Assembly: GCA_021792095.1 (NCBI GenBank)
Contig: JAJYVH010000001.1
Coordinates: 161,584 to 225,583, forward strand
Reading direction: 5' to 3'
Length of the DNA: 64,000 nt
Source of the DNA: Microcaldota archaeon
GTDB lineage: Archaea; Micrarchaeota; Micrarchaeia; Micrarchaeales; CABMGC01
Shown here: piece after piece, positions 1 through 7,453 of the stretch
Layout: each line of letters starts with the position of its first letter
How positions within the stretch are numbered: the stretch's first letter is position 1
Notes under the pieces: model-generated
Told to the model about the DNA's origin: nothing
Databases searched by the model: none
The model's input: the letters and a program-made list of their open reading frames with translations, nothing else
Program-made: the position numbers and the translations under genes

Positions 1-1
1 G

Positions 2-565
2 CGGAAGCGCGAGTTCCTGTTCGACGAGATAAAAGGCATATGCGAGGAGATAAAGACGTACGTGATAGGGAACGAGGAGATAAACCAGGCGATGAAGAAC
101 GGCATCTCGCTGAACCAGCTCGAGGCCATGCGCTTCGCGCAGCTCGTGGACAGCCTCGAGAGTGATGTGAGCCGCGTATACCTGGACTCGCCGGACGTCA
201 AACCGGAGAGGTTCGGGGTGCGGGTGTCGCTCTCATCAAACAAGCCGATGCGCGTGGTGGGTGCGAAGGGCAGCGGCAGGAGGGGCGGCATAAGCATAAT
301 AGCCGAGCACAAGGCGGACTCCAGGTACCCGGTGGTGTCGGGCGCGAGCATAATAGCCAAGGTGACGCGCGACAGGGAGATGGAGCGCATAGAGAGCGCG
401 AGCGGCATAGAGATAGGCTCGGGCTATCCCAGCGACAACAACACCATAGAGGCGATAAAGGCCAACCTCTCAACAAGGCGGCTCAACCCGTACATAAGGG
501 AGTACTGGAAGACGCTCGACAGGATAAAGCAGAGGAAGATGAAGGAATTCGAGGACTTAGTATAG
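2..565 (+). CDS. rnhB: Ribonuclease HII, 3' part (5' end outside window)
   Basis: RNase HII cuts the RNA strand of RNA-DNA hybrids and starts removal of misincorporated ribonucleotides. The reading frame is open back to base 2, so the start and the first catalytic Asp/Glu cluster lie outside the window. Visible family landmarks are the VYLDSPDV strand with its Asp, and the SGASIIAKVTRDREME segment containing the conserved Ser-Ile-Ile-Ala-Lys and Asp of the active site. The tail ends in a basic, Glu/Lys-rich helix. It stops with TAG about 140 bases before the ribonucleotide reductase gene on the same strand. Confidence 0.9.
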   Translation, partial: RKREFLFDEIKGICEEIKTYVIGNEEINQAMKNGISLNQLEAMRFAQLVDSLESDVSRVYLDSPDVKPERFGVRVSLSSNKPMRVVGAKGSGRRGGISIIAEHKADSRYPVVSGASIIAKVTRDREMERIESASGIEIGSGYPSDNNTIEAIKANLSTRRLNPYIREYWKTLDRIKQRKMKEFEDLV

Positions 566-707
566 CGTATACATAGGTAAAACAAAATTTACCGGACTTC
601 CATTTCGCACTCCAGCTGTTAATTTTCCTTTAAGCAGGGTTAAAAAGGCGTATGGCAAATTAGATTCCGCACACCCTGCGCAAAGGCGGGGCGTTTTTTG
701 GGGCGTT

Positions 708-3700
708 GTGGTGGCGGACAAGGAAGAAGCTTTAGATGAAAGTATCTCTGTTGGGAAGGAGCACAGGGAAGAGGTGGGCCTGCCAAAGGAGACCCTGGAC
801 TTCTTCGAAGGCGACGAGATAAGGGCCAGGGTATTCTACGAGAAGTACGCGCTCAAGGCGGAGGACGGCAGCACGCTCGAGAAGCTGCCTAGCGAGATGT
901 GGAGCAGGATCGCCAGGGAGATTGCGACCGTGGAGGCCGACGACGCGAAGAGGAGCGAGTGGCGCGACAAGTTCGTGTGGCTCATGGACAACTTCAGGTT
1001 CGTGCCAGGGGGCAGGATAATGTTCGGCGCCGGCGCCATGAGGAGGGCGACTCTGCTTAACTGTTACGTCATCCCGGTCAAGGAGGACTCGCTGGAGGCC
1101 ATATTCGACTGGTGCAAGGAGGCCGCGAGGACGTACAGCCTCGGCGGGGGCGTGGGCACAGACATAAGCGTGCTCAGGCCGAGGCACGCGCCTGTGAACA
1201 ACAGCGCACTCTTCTCGAGCGGCGCTGTCTCGTTCATGGAGATAATGAGCGAGACGACGCACACCATAGGCCAGAACGGCAGGCGCGGCGCTCTGATGAT
1301 AACGATGAGCGTCGACCATCCCGACATACTGGAGTTCATCAGAGTGAAGCAGAACAGGGACAAGGTCAGGTACGCCAACATTAGCGTCAGGATAACAGAC
1401 GAGTTCATGCGGGCCGTGGAGAACGACACCGACTTCACGCTCAGGTACGAGAGCAAGAAGGCGGGCAGGATAGAGAAGGTGGTCAGGGCGAGGCAGCTCT
1501 GGAACGAGCTGATACAGGCGGCGAGGGACTGGGCCGAGCCGGGCCTCATCTTCTGGGACACCATGAAGAAATACTCGCCGAGCGAGTACAACGGCATGGA
1601 GGTCATAACGACAAATCCGTGCACAACTGGAGACACGCTGGTGCAGACCCCTGACGGCTGGAAGAGGGTAGACACGCTGAAAGCGGGAGATGAGGTGGTC
1701 ACCGCGTACGGCACATCAAGGCCTATATCCGAGATATACGTCCACGAGGACCAGGACGTCTACAGCGTTAAGTTCACTGACGGGGGCGAGGTCAAGGCGA
1801 CGAAGGGCCACATCTTCCACACGAGACAGGGCAGGGCCGGCAAGGACAGGTACTGGAACAAGTTCTGGAACGCTGAAAAGCGCCTCTCCGACCTTAAGGC
1901 AGGGGACATGGTGAGGGTCCAGAGGAGCGTCTCGGTGCCGAACAACCCGGTCGAGACGCACGGAGTGCCCGATAGGGAATACGGGTTCATGCTGGGCACG
2001 CTTCTGGGCGACGGATGCTACACGCCGAAAATAGTCGCCAGGGGCCATGCGAAGATAGCCTCGGACTACAGGGAGAAAGAGTGGAATGACACGATAATGA
2101 GGACCTTCGGGCACTACGCATCGGACAACATAAGCGTCACGAACTCGAGCGGCAACGGCTACTACATACTGCTGCAGAAGCAGGGAACGCAATTCATACT
2201 CGACAAGACGCTCCTGCAACCCGCCAAATCCTTCGAGAAGAGGATACCGATGGAGTACATAAACAGCAACGCCGAGCTGCACAAGGGCCTGATAGACGGC
2301 CTGGTTTCGACTGACGGCAACGTGAACATGAATCCGACGAACCCTGCGCTGAGGATATCCTCAACCAGCATAGGCCTGCTTAACGACGTTAAGCTGATAC
2401 TCGCATTCCACGGAATTCACGCGAGAATATACAGGACAAGGCGCATTTCGCACAGGTTAGGGGGCAGGACCATAGAGACGAAACACGAGAGTACAGTCCT
2501 GCACATATACGGGAACGACCTTGCGAGGTTCGCATCCATATTCCCGATAAGCCACCCGGAGAAGCAGGAGCGCCTCTATAGGCTGCGCGACATGTCCATA
2601 GGCACGTCATCCGACTTCTCGAAGATAAAGTCAATAGACTACCTGGGCAAGGAGACGGTCTACGACATCTACGAAAAGGAAACAGACACATGGGTAACGA
2701 ACGGCTATGTGAGCAGGGGCTGCAGCGAGCAGCCGCTACAGGCATACGGGGCATGCGACTTGGGTAGCCTCAACCTTGCTGCTTTCGTGCTCGACATGTT
2801 CACGGACAACGCGAGGCTGGACTGGGCAAGCCTGGAGAAGGCGACGAGGTATGCGACGCGTTTCCTGGACAACGTGCTGGATTACAATATTGGCAAGCAC
2901 CCGCTCAAGGACCAGGAGGAGTCGGTGAGCAAGAGCAGGCGTATTGGCATAGGCGTTACAGGCCTCGCCGACATGCTGGCTATGCTCAAGATAAAGTACG
3001 ACTCCGACGACGCGCTGGCGTTCGTTGACAAGCTCTTCGAGAAGCTGAAGGAAACTGCATACGACGAGAGCACCGAGATAGCAAAGGAGAAGGGCCCCTT
3101 CGCCCTCTTCGACGCGCAGAAGCACCTCTCGATGCCATTCATACAGAACCTGAACAAGGATCTGCGGAAGAAGATAGAGGACAACGGGCTCCGCAACGTG
3201 GCGATACTCACGATACCGCCGGTGGGCAGCGGTTCGGTGCTAGCCGGGACGAGCAGCGGCATAGAGCCCATTTTCGCTTTCAGCTACACGCGAAGGAGCG
3301 AGTCGCTGAGCAAGGAGTACTTCAAGGTGTACCACCCGCTGGTGATGAAGTACATGAGCATGACGTCGCTAAAGGACGACGCCGAACTGCCCGATTTCTT
3401 CGTGCCCGCGCATAAGATAAACGCAGAGTTCAGGGTGCGCATGCAGTCGGTCATGCAGAAGCACGTGGACAGCGCGATCTCGTCCACGGTCAACCTGCCG
3501 GCCAACGCCGCGGTGGAGGACGTGGGCAACATATACATGCTCGCGTGGAAGGGCAAGTGCAAGGGCATAACTGTGTACAGGGAGGGCTCCAGGGAGGGCG
3601 TGCTCATAACAGAGGAGGAGAAGAAGAAAGAGGAGGCTCCGAAGCCGGCGGTGGCGTGGGACAGGGACAAGACCCAGATACTGATAGGCAAGACTGTGAA

Positions 3701-4178
3701 GCTGCACGTGCAGCAGGACTCGCTGTACGTGACCGCCAACATAGACTCGGAGGGCAACGTCCGCGAGGTGTTCATCAACATGGGCAAGAGCGGCGGCCAG
3801 GAGAAGAGCTACACAGAGGCGATAGGCAGGCTGATAAGCAAGTACCTGCAGCTCAACGGCGACGTCAACGGCGTCATATCCAGCCTGAAGGGCATAAAGT
3901 CCAACGACGCGATAGCGTGGGACAGGGGCATAAAGATGTACAGCGTACCCGACGCCATAGCCAAGGCGCTCGAGATAGTGGTGGGCACTGCGAACTTCAA
4001 GGCGTTCCCGCTCAACGCTCAGGACGGGAAGGAGCAGGGCTCCCAGATGGGCGTCCAGCAGCAGGTCGCAGACACCGCCATAAAGCCGGAGATGTGCCCT
4101 GAGTGCAACGAAATGACGCTTGTTCACGAGAGCGGATGCTACACGTGCAAGAACTGCGGCTACACCAAGTGCGCCTGA
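708..4178 (+). CDS. nrdJ: Adenosylcobalamin-dependent (class II) ribonucleotide reductase, intein-containing
   Basis: Reduces ribonucleotides to deoxyribonucleotides using a B12-derived thiyl radical. The 1156-residue frame reads as host N-part (1-304), intein (305-671) and host C-part (672-1156). Host landmarks are LLNCYV near residue 119 (one of the redox cysteines), the loop TNP...CSEQPLQAYGAC that the intein interrupts, and IPPVGSGSVLAGTSSGIEPI. Near the C-terminus are a TSCPD-like domain and a CPEC...CYTCKNCG zinc ribbon. The spliced enzyme would be about 789 residues, normal for the family. The GTG at 708 is the first start after the promoter region; a second GTG follows directly. No NrdB-type radical subunit is nearby, consistent with class II. 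The intein ends abnormally (see its entry). Confidence 0.95.
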   Translation: MVADKEEALDESISVGKEHREEVGLPKETLDFFEGDEIRARVFYEKYALKAEDGSTLEKLPSEMWSRIAREIATVEADDAKRSEWRDKFVWLMDNFRFVPGGRIMFGAGAMRRATLLNCYVIPVKEDSLEAIFDWCKEAARTYSLGGGVGTDISVLRPRHAPVNNSALFSSGAVSFMEIMSETTHTIGQNGRRGALMITMSVDHPDILEFIRVKQNRDKVRYANISVRITDEFMRAVENDTDFTLRYESKKAGRIEKVVRARQLWNELIQAARDWAEPGLIFWDTMKKYSPSEYNGMEVITTNPCTTGDTLVQTPDGWKRVDTLKAGDEVVTAYGTSRPISEIYVHEDQDVYSVKFTDGGEVKATKGHIFHTRQGRAGKDRYWNKFWNAEKRLSDLKAGDMVRVQRSVSVPNNPVETHGVPDREYGFMLGTLLGDGCYTPKIVARGHAKIASDYREKEWNDTIMRTFGHYASDNISVTNSSGNGYYILLQKQGTQFILDKTLLQPAKSFEKRIPMEYINSNAELHKGLIDGLVSTDGNVNMNPTNPALRISSTSIGLLNDVKLILAFHGIHARIYRTRRISHRLGGRTIETKHESTVLHIYGNDLARFASIFPISHPEKQERLYRLRDMSIGTSSDFSKIKSIDYLGKETVYDIYEKETDTWVTNGYVSRGCSEQPLQAYGACDLGSLNLAAFVLDMFTDNARLDWASLEKATRYATRFLDNVLDYNIGKHPLKDQEESVSKSRRIGIGVTGLADMLAMLKIKYDSDDALAFVDKLFEKLKETAYDESTEIAKEKGPFALFDAQKHLSMPFIQNLNKDLRKKIEDNGLRNVAILTIPPVGSGSVLAGTSSGIEPIFAFSYTRRSESLSKEYFKVYHPLVMKYMSMTSLKDDAELPDFFVPAHKINAEFRVRMQSVMQKHVDSAISSTVNLPANAAVEDVGNIYMLAWKGKCKGITVYREGSREGVLITEEEKKKEEAPKPAVAWDRDKTQILIGKTVKLHVQQDSLYVTANIDSEGNVREVFINMGKSGGQEKSYTEAIGRLISKYLQLNGDVNGVISSLKGIKSNDAIAWDRGIKMYSVPDAIAKALEIVVGTANFKAFPLNAQDGKEQGSQMGVQQQVADTAIKPEMCPECNEMTLVHESGCYTCKNCGYTKCA
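1620..2720 (+). mobile_element. Intein with LAGLIDADG homing endonuclease, inside nrdJ
   Basis: In-frame insertion of 367 codons between TNP and CSEQPL of the reductase. Block A starts with Cys305 (CTTGDTLVQTPDG); block B is VKATKGHIFHT with the conserved Thr and His. Two dodecapeptide motifs, GFMLGTLLGDG (residues 426-436) and GLIDGLVSTDG (527-537), mark an endonuclease that could home into empty alleles. Block F is VYDIYEKETDTWVTNG. The last residues before the +1 Cys are VSRG, where almost all inteins have a penultimate His and terminal Asn. Composition is slightly less GC-rich than the host gene. Boundaries come from the conserved host sequence on both sides. Confidence 0.9.
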
Positions 4179-4231
4179 CGCCGCTTGCGATGGGACGCGC
4201 GCCGAGCAGACTGGCTGGCCTATCCGGACGG

Positions 4232-4720
4232 CTACCCGCTTACCCTTGCGGCAAGCTGGCCGACTGCGGTCTGCGAGAAGCCTGTGTACGTGTTGGTGTA
4301 GTTTATCAGCAGGTAGCCCTGGAACTCCTGGCCTGGCGAAGCGGAGTACTGGCTGTTGCCCGCCCAGCATTGCGCGCTGAACGTGTAGTTGGAGCCTATG
4401 AGCATGCTTATCTGGTTGCTAGGCGGATTGCTGGGCACGTACATGTGCGCCGCGCTCGTGTTGGTGTTGCAGCCGTAGGCGGTTATGTTTATGGTGGAGA
4501 GCGTCGCCTGCTCCAGGTTTATCGTGACCACGCCGGAGCTGGCCAGCTCTATGCTGGTGCAGGAGAAGCCGGCCGGCAACACGCACTCATTACCGAGCAC
4601 GCTGCCCGGGCTGAACACGCCGAGCGCGAAGAGGGCTGCGAGCGCGACTGCTATCACCAGTATGGCCCAGCCGTAGGTCACCAGGTACTCCATGGCAGAC
4701 TGCTGCCTGAGCTGTCGCAT
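4232..4720 (-). CDS. Pilin-like secreted protein with class III signal peptide
   Basis: 162 residues. The N-terminus has the archaeal type IV pilin layout: a short basic leader, then QSAMEYLVTYGW followed by a hydrophobic stretch of about 20 residues. That is the form a prepilin peptidase of the FlaK/EppA group would process. The rest is a Thr/Asn/Ser-rich exported domain with several N-glycosylation sequons and a few Cys, typical of surface-filament subunits or pseudopilins. It is transcribed divergently from the membrane protein at 4777; an AT-rich TATA-like stretch at 4738-4750 lies about 25 bases upstream of its start. The family is clear from the leader; the specific filament is unknown. 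Confidence 0.75.
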   Translation of the reverse strand: MRQLRQQSAMEYLVTYGWAILVIAVALAALFALGVFSPGSVLGNECVLPAGFSCTSIELASSGVVTINLEQATLSTINITAYGCNTNTSAAHMYVPSNPPSNQISMLIGSNYTFSAQCWAGNSQYSASPGQEFQGYLLINYTNTYTGFSQTAVGQLAARVSG

Positions 4721-4735
4721 GCTACTTATCCTACC

Positions 4736-4757
4736 TATGTTTTTTTATTACATTAAC
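4736..4757. promoter_or_regulatory. Divergent TATA region for the pilin-like gene and the membrane protein
   Basis: The only AT-rich stretch between the divergent starts at 4720 (minus) and 4777 (plus). It contains TTTTTTATTACATTAA on the plus strand, which reads TAATGTAATAAAAAA on the minus strand. Spacing of about 20-30 bases to each start fits leaderless or nearly leaderless archaeal transcripts. Prediction by eye only. Confidence 0.45.
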
Positions 4758-4776
4758 CCCAAATGGTCTTGATAGC

Positions 4777-5502
4777 ATGTGGGCGCCCTTTCTTCTGCAA
4801 GCTGCAGGCTCGGTCGTGAACGTGGCTACGTACGTTGCCGCTGGTTCCGTGTACACTGAGAACACAGTAGTTGTGCTCATCACCATGCTCACGGTACTGG
4901 CGCTGTCGGTGCAGATAGCAAGGGGCTACTTCCTGCGCATACTCAAGAAGTTCACGCTCAGGCTCGGCGCCGACATCTGGTGGCTGGTGTACATACTGCT
5001 GCGCGACGCCAGCATATTCCTTGTTGTCTTCCTTGGCTTCATGCTCTTCTGGCCCGCGATATACCAGGATTTCCCGATAGCTGTGCCCTTCATGCCCCTC
5101 GCCATAGACTTCTTCGCCATGGCCCTGGTGCTCATGCTGGTGGTGGACACCGACGAGGTGCCCCTCTACAACAGCCTGATGACCATATTAGTCCTGGTAG
5201 GCACAGTGCTCTACATAACTGGAGTGGTGTTCGTCACGGAGGGCGCTACGCAGCTTGCGGTTCTTCCGGCCACCGTGTCGCTGAGCCAGAGCAACATATG
5301 GGGATACTTCAACGCAAACTTCAACTCCATGAACAACCCCAACCTGTCAATGTACACGTTCTACGTCACTTTCGGCATACTCGGCATCTGCGGGCTTGTG
5401 GCCCTGCTCTACTCGTTCAGGGGCGGGATACTCAACAGGCTTATAGAGCCAAAACCCAAGCCTGCCGTCAAGGAGACGATCAACCCGCCACAGGCCAAGT
5501 GA
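4777..5502 (+). CDS. Polytopic membrane protein of unknown function
   Basis: 241 residues with about five or six hydrophobic segments (around residues 30-52, 65-92, 105-125, 131-155 and 194-217) and a basic, Pro/Lys-rich cytoplasmic tail. I do not recognise the family. It ends 6 bases before the ferredoxin gene and shares its direction, so the two are probably co-transcribed. That pairing suggests, without proving, a membrane-bound electron-transfer role. There are no Cys or His clusters that would bind a cofactor in the membrane part. Acidic and aromatic residues occur in the loops. The start is the ATG just after the divergent promoter. Confidence 0.7.
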   Translation: MWAPFLLQAAGSVVNVATYVAAGSVYTENTVVVLITMLTVLALSVQIARGYFLRILKKFTLRLGADIWWLVYILLRDASIFLVVFLGFMLFWPAIYQDFPIAVPFMPLAIDFFAMALVLMLVVDTDEVPLYNSLMTILVLVGTVLYITGVVFVTEGATQLAVLPATVSLSQSNIWGYFNANFNSMNNPNLSMYTFYVTFGILGICGLVALLYSFRGGILNRLIEPKPKPAVKETINPPQAK

Positions 5503-5508
5503 GCGCCG

Positions 5509-5964
5509 ATGCCGTTCAAGTACACGTTCGACGACAACAAGTGCATACAGTGCGGCATATGCGGCGACGTGTGCCCTGTCAACGCGCTGGATTTCACCAG
5601 GCCGAGGCACAAGAACATAGAGGACGCGAGGGGCCAGCCGCCGTCCACTGAAGACATGACCGAGTATCCGATACAGGTAGACAGGTGCATAGGCTGCATG
5701 ATCTGCCCCACCGAGTGCCCGGTGTCGTGCATAGAGATAGTGCAGGTGCCGAGGGAGCCGAGGTATGCGCCCAAGCAGGGACCGATGCTCACCGAGGAGC
5801 CAACGAAGGACGAATTCTCGCTTTCCAAGTACACCAAGGTTAGGCCCGCCAAGGCGAAGGTCAAGGACCCGTGGGGCAACGAATGGCATTACATACCGCA
5901 CACCGGCCCGAGAGCCACGAAAAGGCCTTCCGAAGTGTGGGAGAAGCACGAGGAGATGGATTGA
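5509..5964 (+). CDS. 2x[4Fe-4S] ferredoxin-like protein (NuoI-like)
   Basis: 151 residues. Two classical cluster motifs, CIQCGICGDVCPVNA and CIGCMICPTECPVSC, lie in the first 75 residues and give eight cluster ligands. A 70-residue tail without Cys follows. It resembles the 8-iron domain of complex I subunit NuoI but is distinct from the NuoI encoded at 58554. Since the Nuo operon here lacks the NADH-binding subunits, a ferredoxin of this type could be an electron donor; that is inference. It is in an operon with the upstream membrane protein (6-base gap), and its TGA overlaps the proposed TTG start of the next gene. Confidence 0.85.
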   Translation: MPFKYTFDDNKCIQCGICGDVCPVNALDFTRPRHKNIEDARGQPPSTEDMTEYPIQVDRCIGCMICPTECPVSCIEIVQVPREPRYAPKQGPMLTEEPTKDEFSLSKYTKVRPAKAKVKDPWGNEWHYIPHTGPRATKRPSEVWEKHEEMD

Positions 5965-6557
5965 CGAGGAGAGTGGTGATCGTGCACGGGTGGGGCTCCG
6001 ATTCTGAGAGCGACTGGATCCCGTGGCTCGCCGGCGAGATCAGGCAGAGAGGCATAGAGGCGAGCGCTCCGGACATGCCCGATACCGAGAACCCGAAAAT
6101 AACGGAATGGGTGCGTTTCCTCTCAGAGCAGATAAACGGGGCTGACAGTAGCCTGTTCCTGGTGGGCCACAGCATAGGCTGCCAGACGATACTAAGGTAT
6201 CTGGAGGCGCTGCCCGAGGGCAGCAAGATAGGCGGCGCCGTGTTTGTGGCCGGATGGACCTCCCTCACAGGCCTCAGCGATAGCGAGAAGGCGGTATCGG
6301 CCCCGTGGGAGAACACGCCGATAGACTGGCGGAAGGCATCCGCGAGCGCGGGCTCGTTCGTGTGCATATACTCTGACAACGATCCCTACGTGACCGAGGC
6401 GGATGCGCAGCTCCTTGGCAGGAACCTGGGCGCCAAGATGGTGCTGGACGCAGGGCGCGGGCACTTCACAGAAGAGGACGACGTGACGCAGCTGCCCGCC
6501 GTGCTCGACGAACTGCTGGCCATGATGGGCCTGCCCGCAGACACCGCTGTCATTTAG
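5961..6557 (+). CDS. Alpha/beta hydrolase, RBBP9/YdeN-type
   Basis: About 198 residues. The first strand carries RRVVIVHGWGSDSES (oxyanion region, HGWG), the nucleophile elbow is FLVGHSIGC (Ser of GHSIG), and an Asp/His pair near the end (NDPYV, then GRGHFTEED) completes a Ser-Asp-His triad. This matches the small RBBP9/YdeN serine hydrolases. The frame is open further upstream, but homology begins at RRVVIV. I chose TTG at 5961, which overlaps the ferredoxin stop (TTGA) and has AGGAG five bases upstream. Substrate unknown. Its 3' end overlaps the convergent aminopeptidase gene by 8 bases. Confidence 0.8.
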   Translation: MTRRVVIVHGWGSDSESDWIPWLAGEIRQRGIEASAPDMPDTENPKITEWVRFLSEQINGADSSLFLVGHSIGCQTILRYLEALPEGSKIGGAVFVAGWTSLTGLSDSEKAVSAPWENTPIDWRKASASAGSFVCIYSDNDPYVTEADAQLLGRNLGAKMVLDAGRGHFTEEDDVTQLPAVLDELLAMMGLPADTAVI

Positions 6558-7452
6558 TGACCACAGCGCACGAGTCCTTCTCCACTATTGCCTCCTTCTC
6601 GGCCTGGGCCACAATCCCATGGCCGCGCTCCACGAGCGCGGGGAACGACTGCAGGACGCCAAGCCCGGAGAGCTCGTTCAGTCCCTTCCTTATGCCGAAC
6701 TCCGAAGCAAACTCCTTCGCAAGCCACCTTATCGCGAACGGGTACGTCTTGTGCTCCCTTTCCACAATCTCCGCCAGCTTCCTCGCCTCGGGGCTCCTTG
6801 CGGCAACGGGACCGTTCAGCTGGAATATCTGCACCACGTCGCTGTCTACCACAAAGCCATCGCCTGTAGTCAGGAAGGGCTCCAGCGCTATCACCTGGCC
6901 CTCCTCCAGCCTCGTCGTGTCGCCGTTGTCGTAGTTGGGTATGAATATGGAGGCATGGAGCTCTCCGTACTCCACGGCGTGGCCGCCGAGGTTCCTTATG
7001 GGCTTGAAACCGCGCTTCTCTGCCACCCTGGCGATCTCCCTGCCTATGTCGTTGAGCCTGGCGCCCGCCCTCACGCCCGCGAGGCCTGCCTCCAGCGCCT
7101 CGCCTGCGGCCTCGACCATCTTCGCATTATCGCCGGACAGGTCGACTGTCACTGCGCAGTCGCCCAGCACGTCCCCTTGCCTTGCGCCGACATCCACCTT
7201 CACCACGTCGCGGTCCCCGAAGACGCTGGCGTCTGAGGTGGTTGCCGTGTAGTGCGCTGCGCGCTCGTTGGCCGATATGTTGGCCGGGAAAGCGAGCTGC
7301 ATACCTTTGCCCCTTATGAAAGCCTCTATCTTCTCGCACGCGTCGAGCACGCTTGCGCCGGGCTTCACCAGGCTCTTGCCGTACTGCGCGGCCTCCCATG
7401 AAACTCTGCCAACTTCCTTCAGCTTCTCGTAGTCGTATTCTTGCCCTTGCAT
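6550..7452 (-). CDS. map: Methionine aminopeptidase, type II
   Basis: Removes the initiator Met from nascent proteins using two divalent metal ions. At 300 residues it has the size of archaeal type II enzymes. Metal and substrate residues can be followed: AAHYTA (His), VKVDVGARQGDVLGDCAVTVD (two Asp ligands), LGGHAVEYG (His), ALEPF (Glu) and IVAQAE (last Glu ligand) near the C-terminus. The alpha-helical insert of type II enzymes lies between residues 190 and 270. The start ATG lies one base after the PolB stop, so the two are an operon with polB first. Confidence 0.93.
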   Translation of the reverse strand: MQGQEYDYEKLKEVGRVSWEAAQYGKSLVKPGASVLDACEKIEAFIRGKGMQLAFPANISANERAAHYTATTSDASVFGDRDVVKVDVGARQGDVLGDCAVTVDLSGDNAKMVEAAGEALEAGLAGVRAGARLNDIGREIARVAEKRGFKPIRNLGGHAVEYGELHASIFIPNYDNGDTTRLEEGQVIALEPFLTTGDGFVVDSDVVQIFQLNGPVAARSPEARKLAEIVEREHKTYPFAIRWLAKEFASEFGIRKGLNELSGLGVLQSFPALVERGHGIVAQAEKEAIVEKDSCAVVTK

Positions 7453-7453
7453 A

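Noticed and set aside
566-707. Cobalamin riboswitch upstream of the B12-dependent reductase
   Set aside because: No B12-box-like sequence or extended structure visible; only an AT-rich promoter stretch and a short GC-rich repeat.
3369-4370. Minus-strand open frame of 333 codons over the 3' part of nrdJ
   Set aside because: Shadow of nrdJ; the conserved TSCPD and zinc-ribbon region is clearly on the plus strand.
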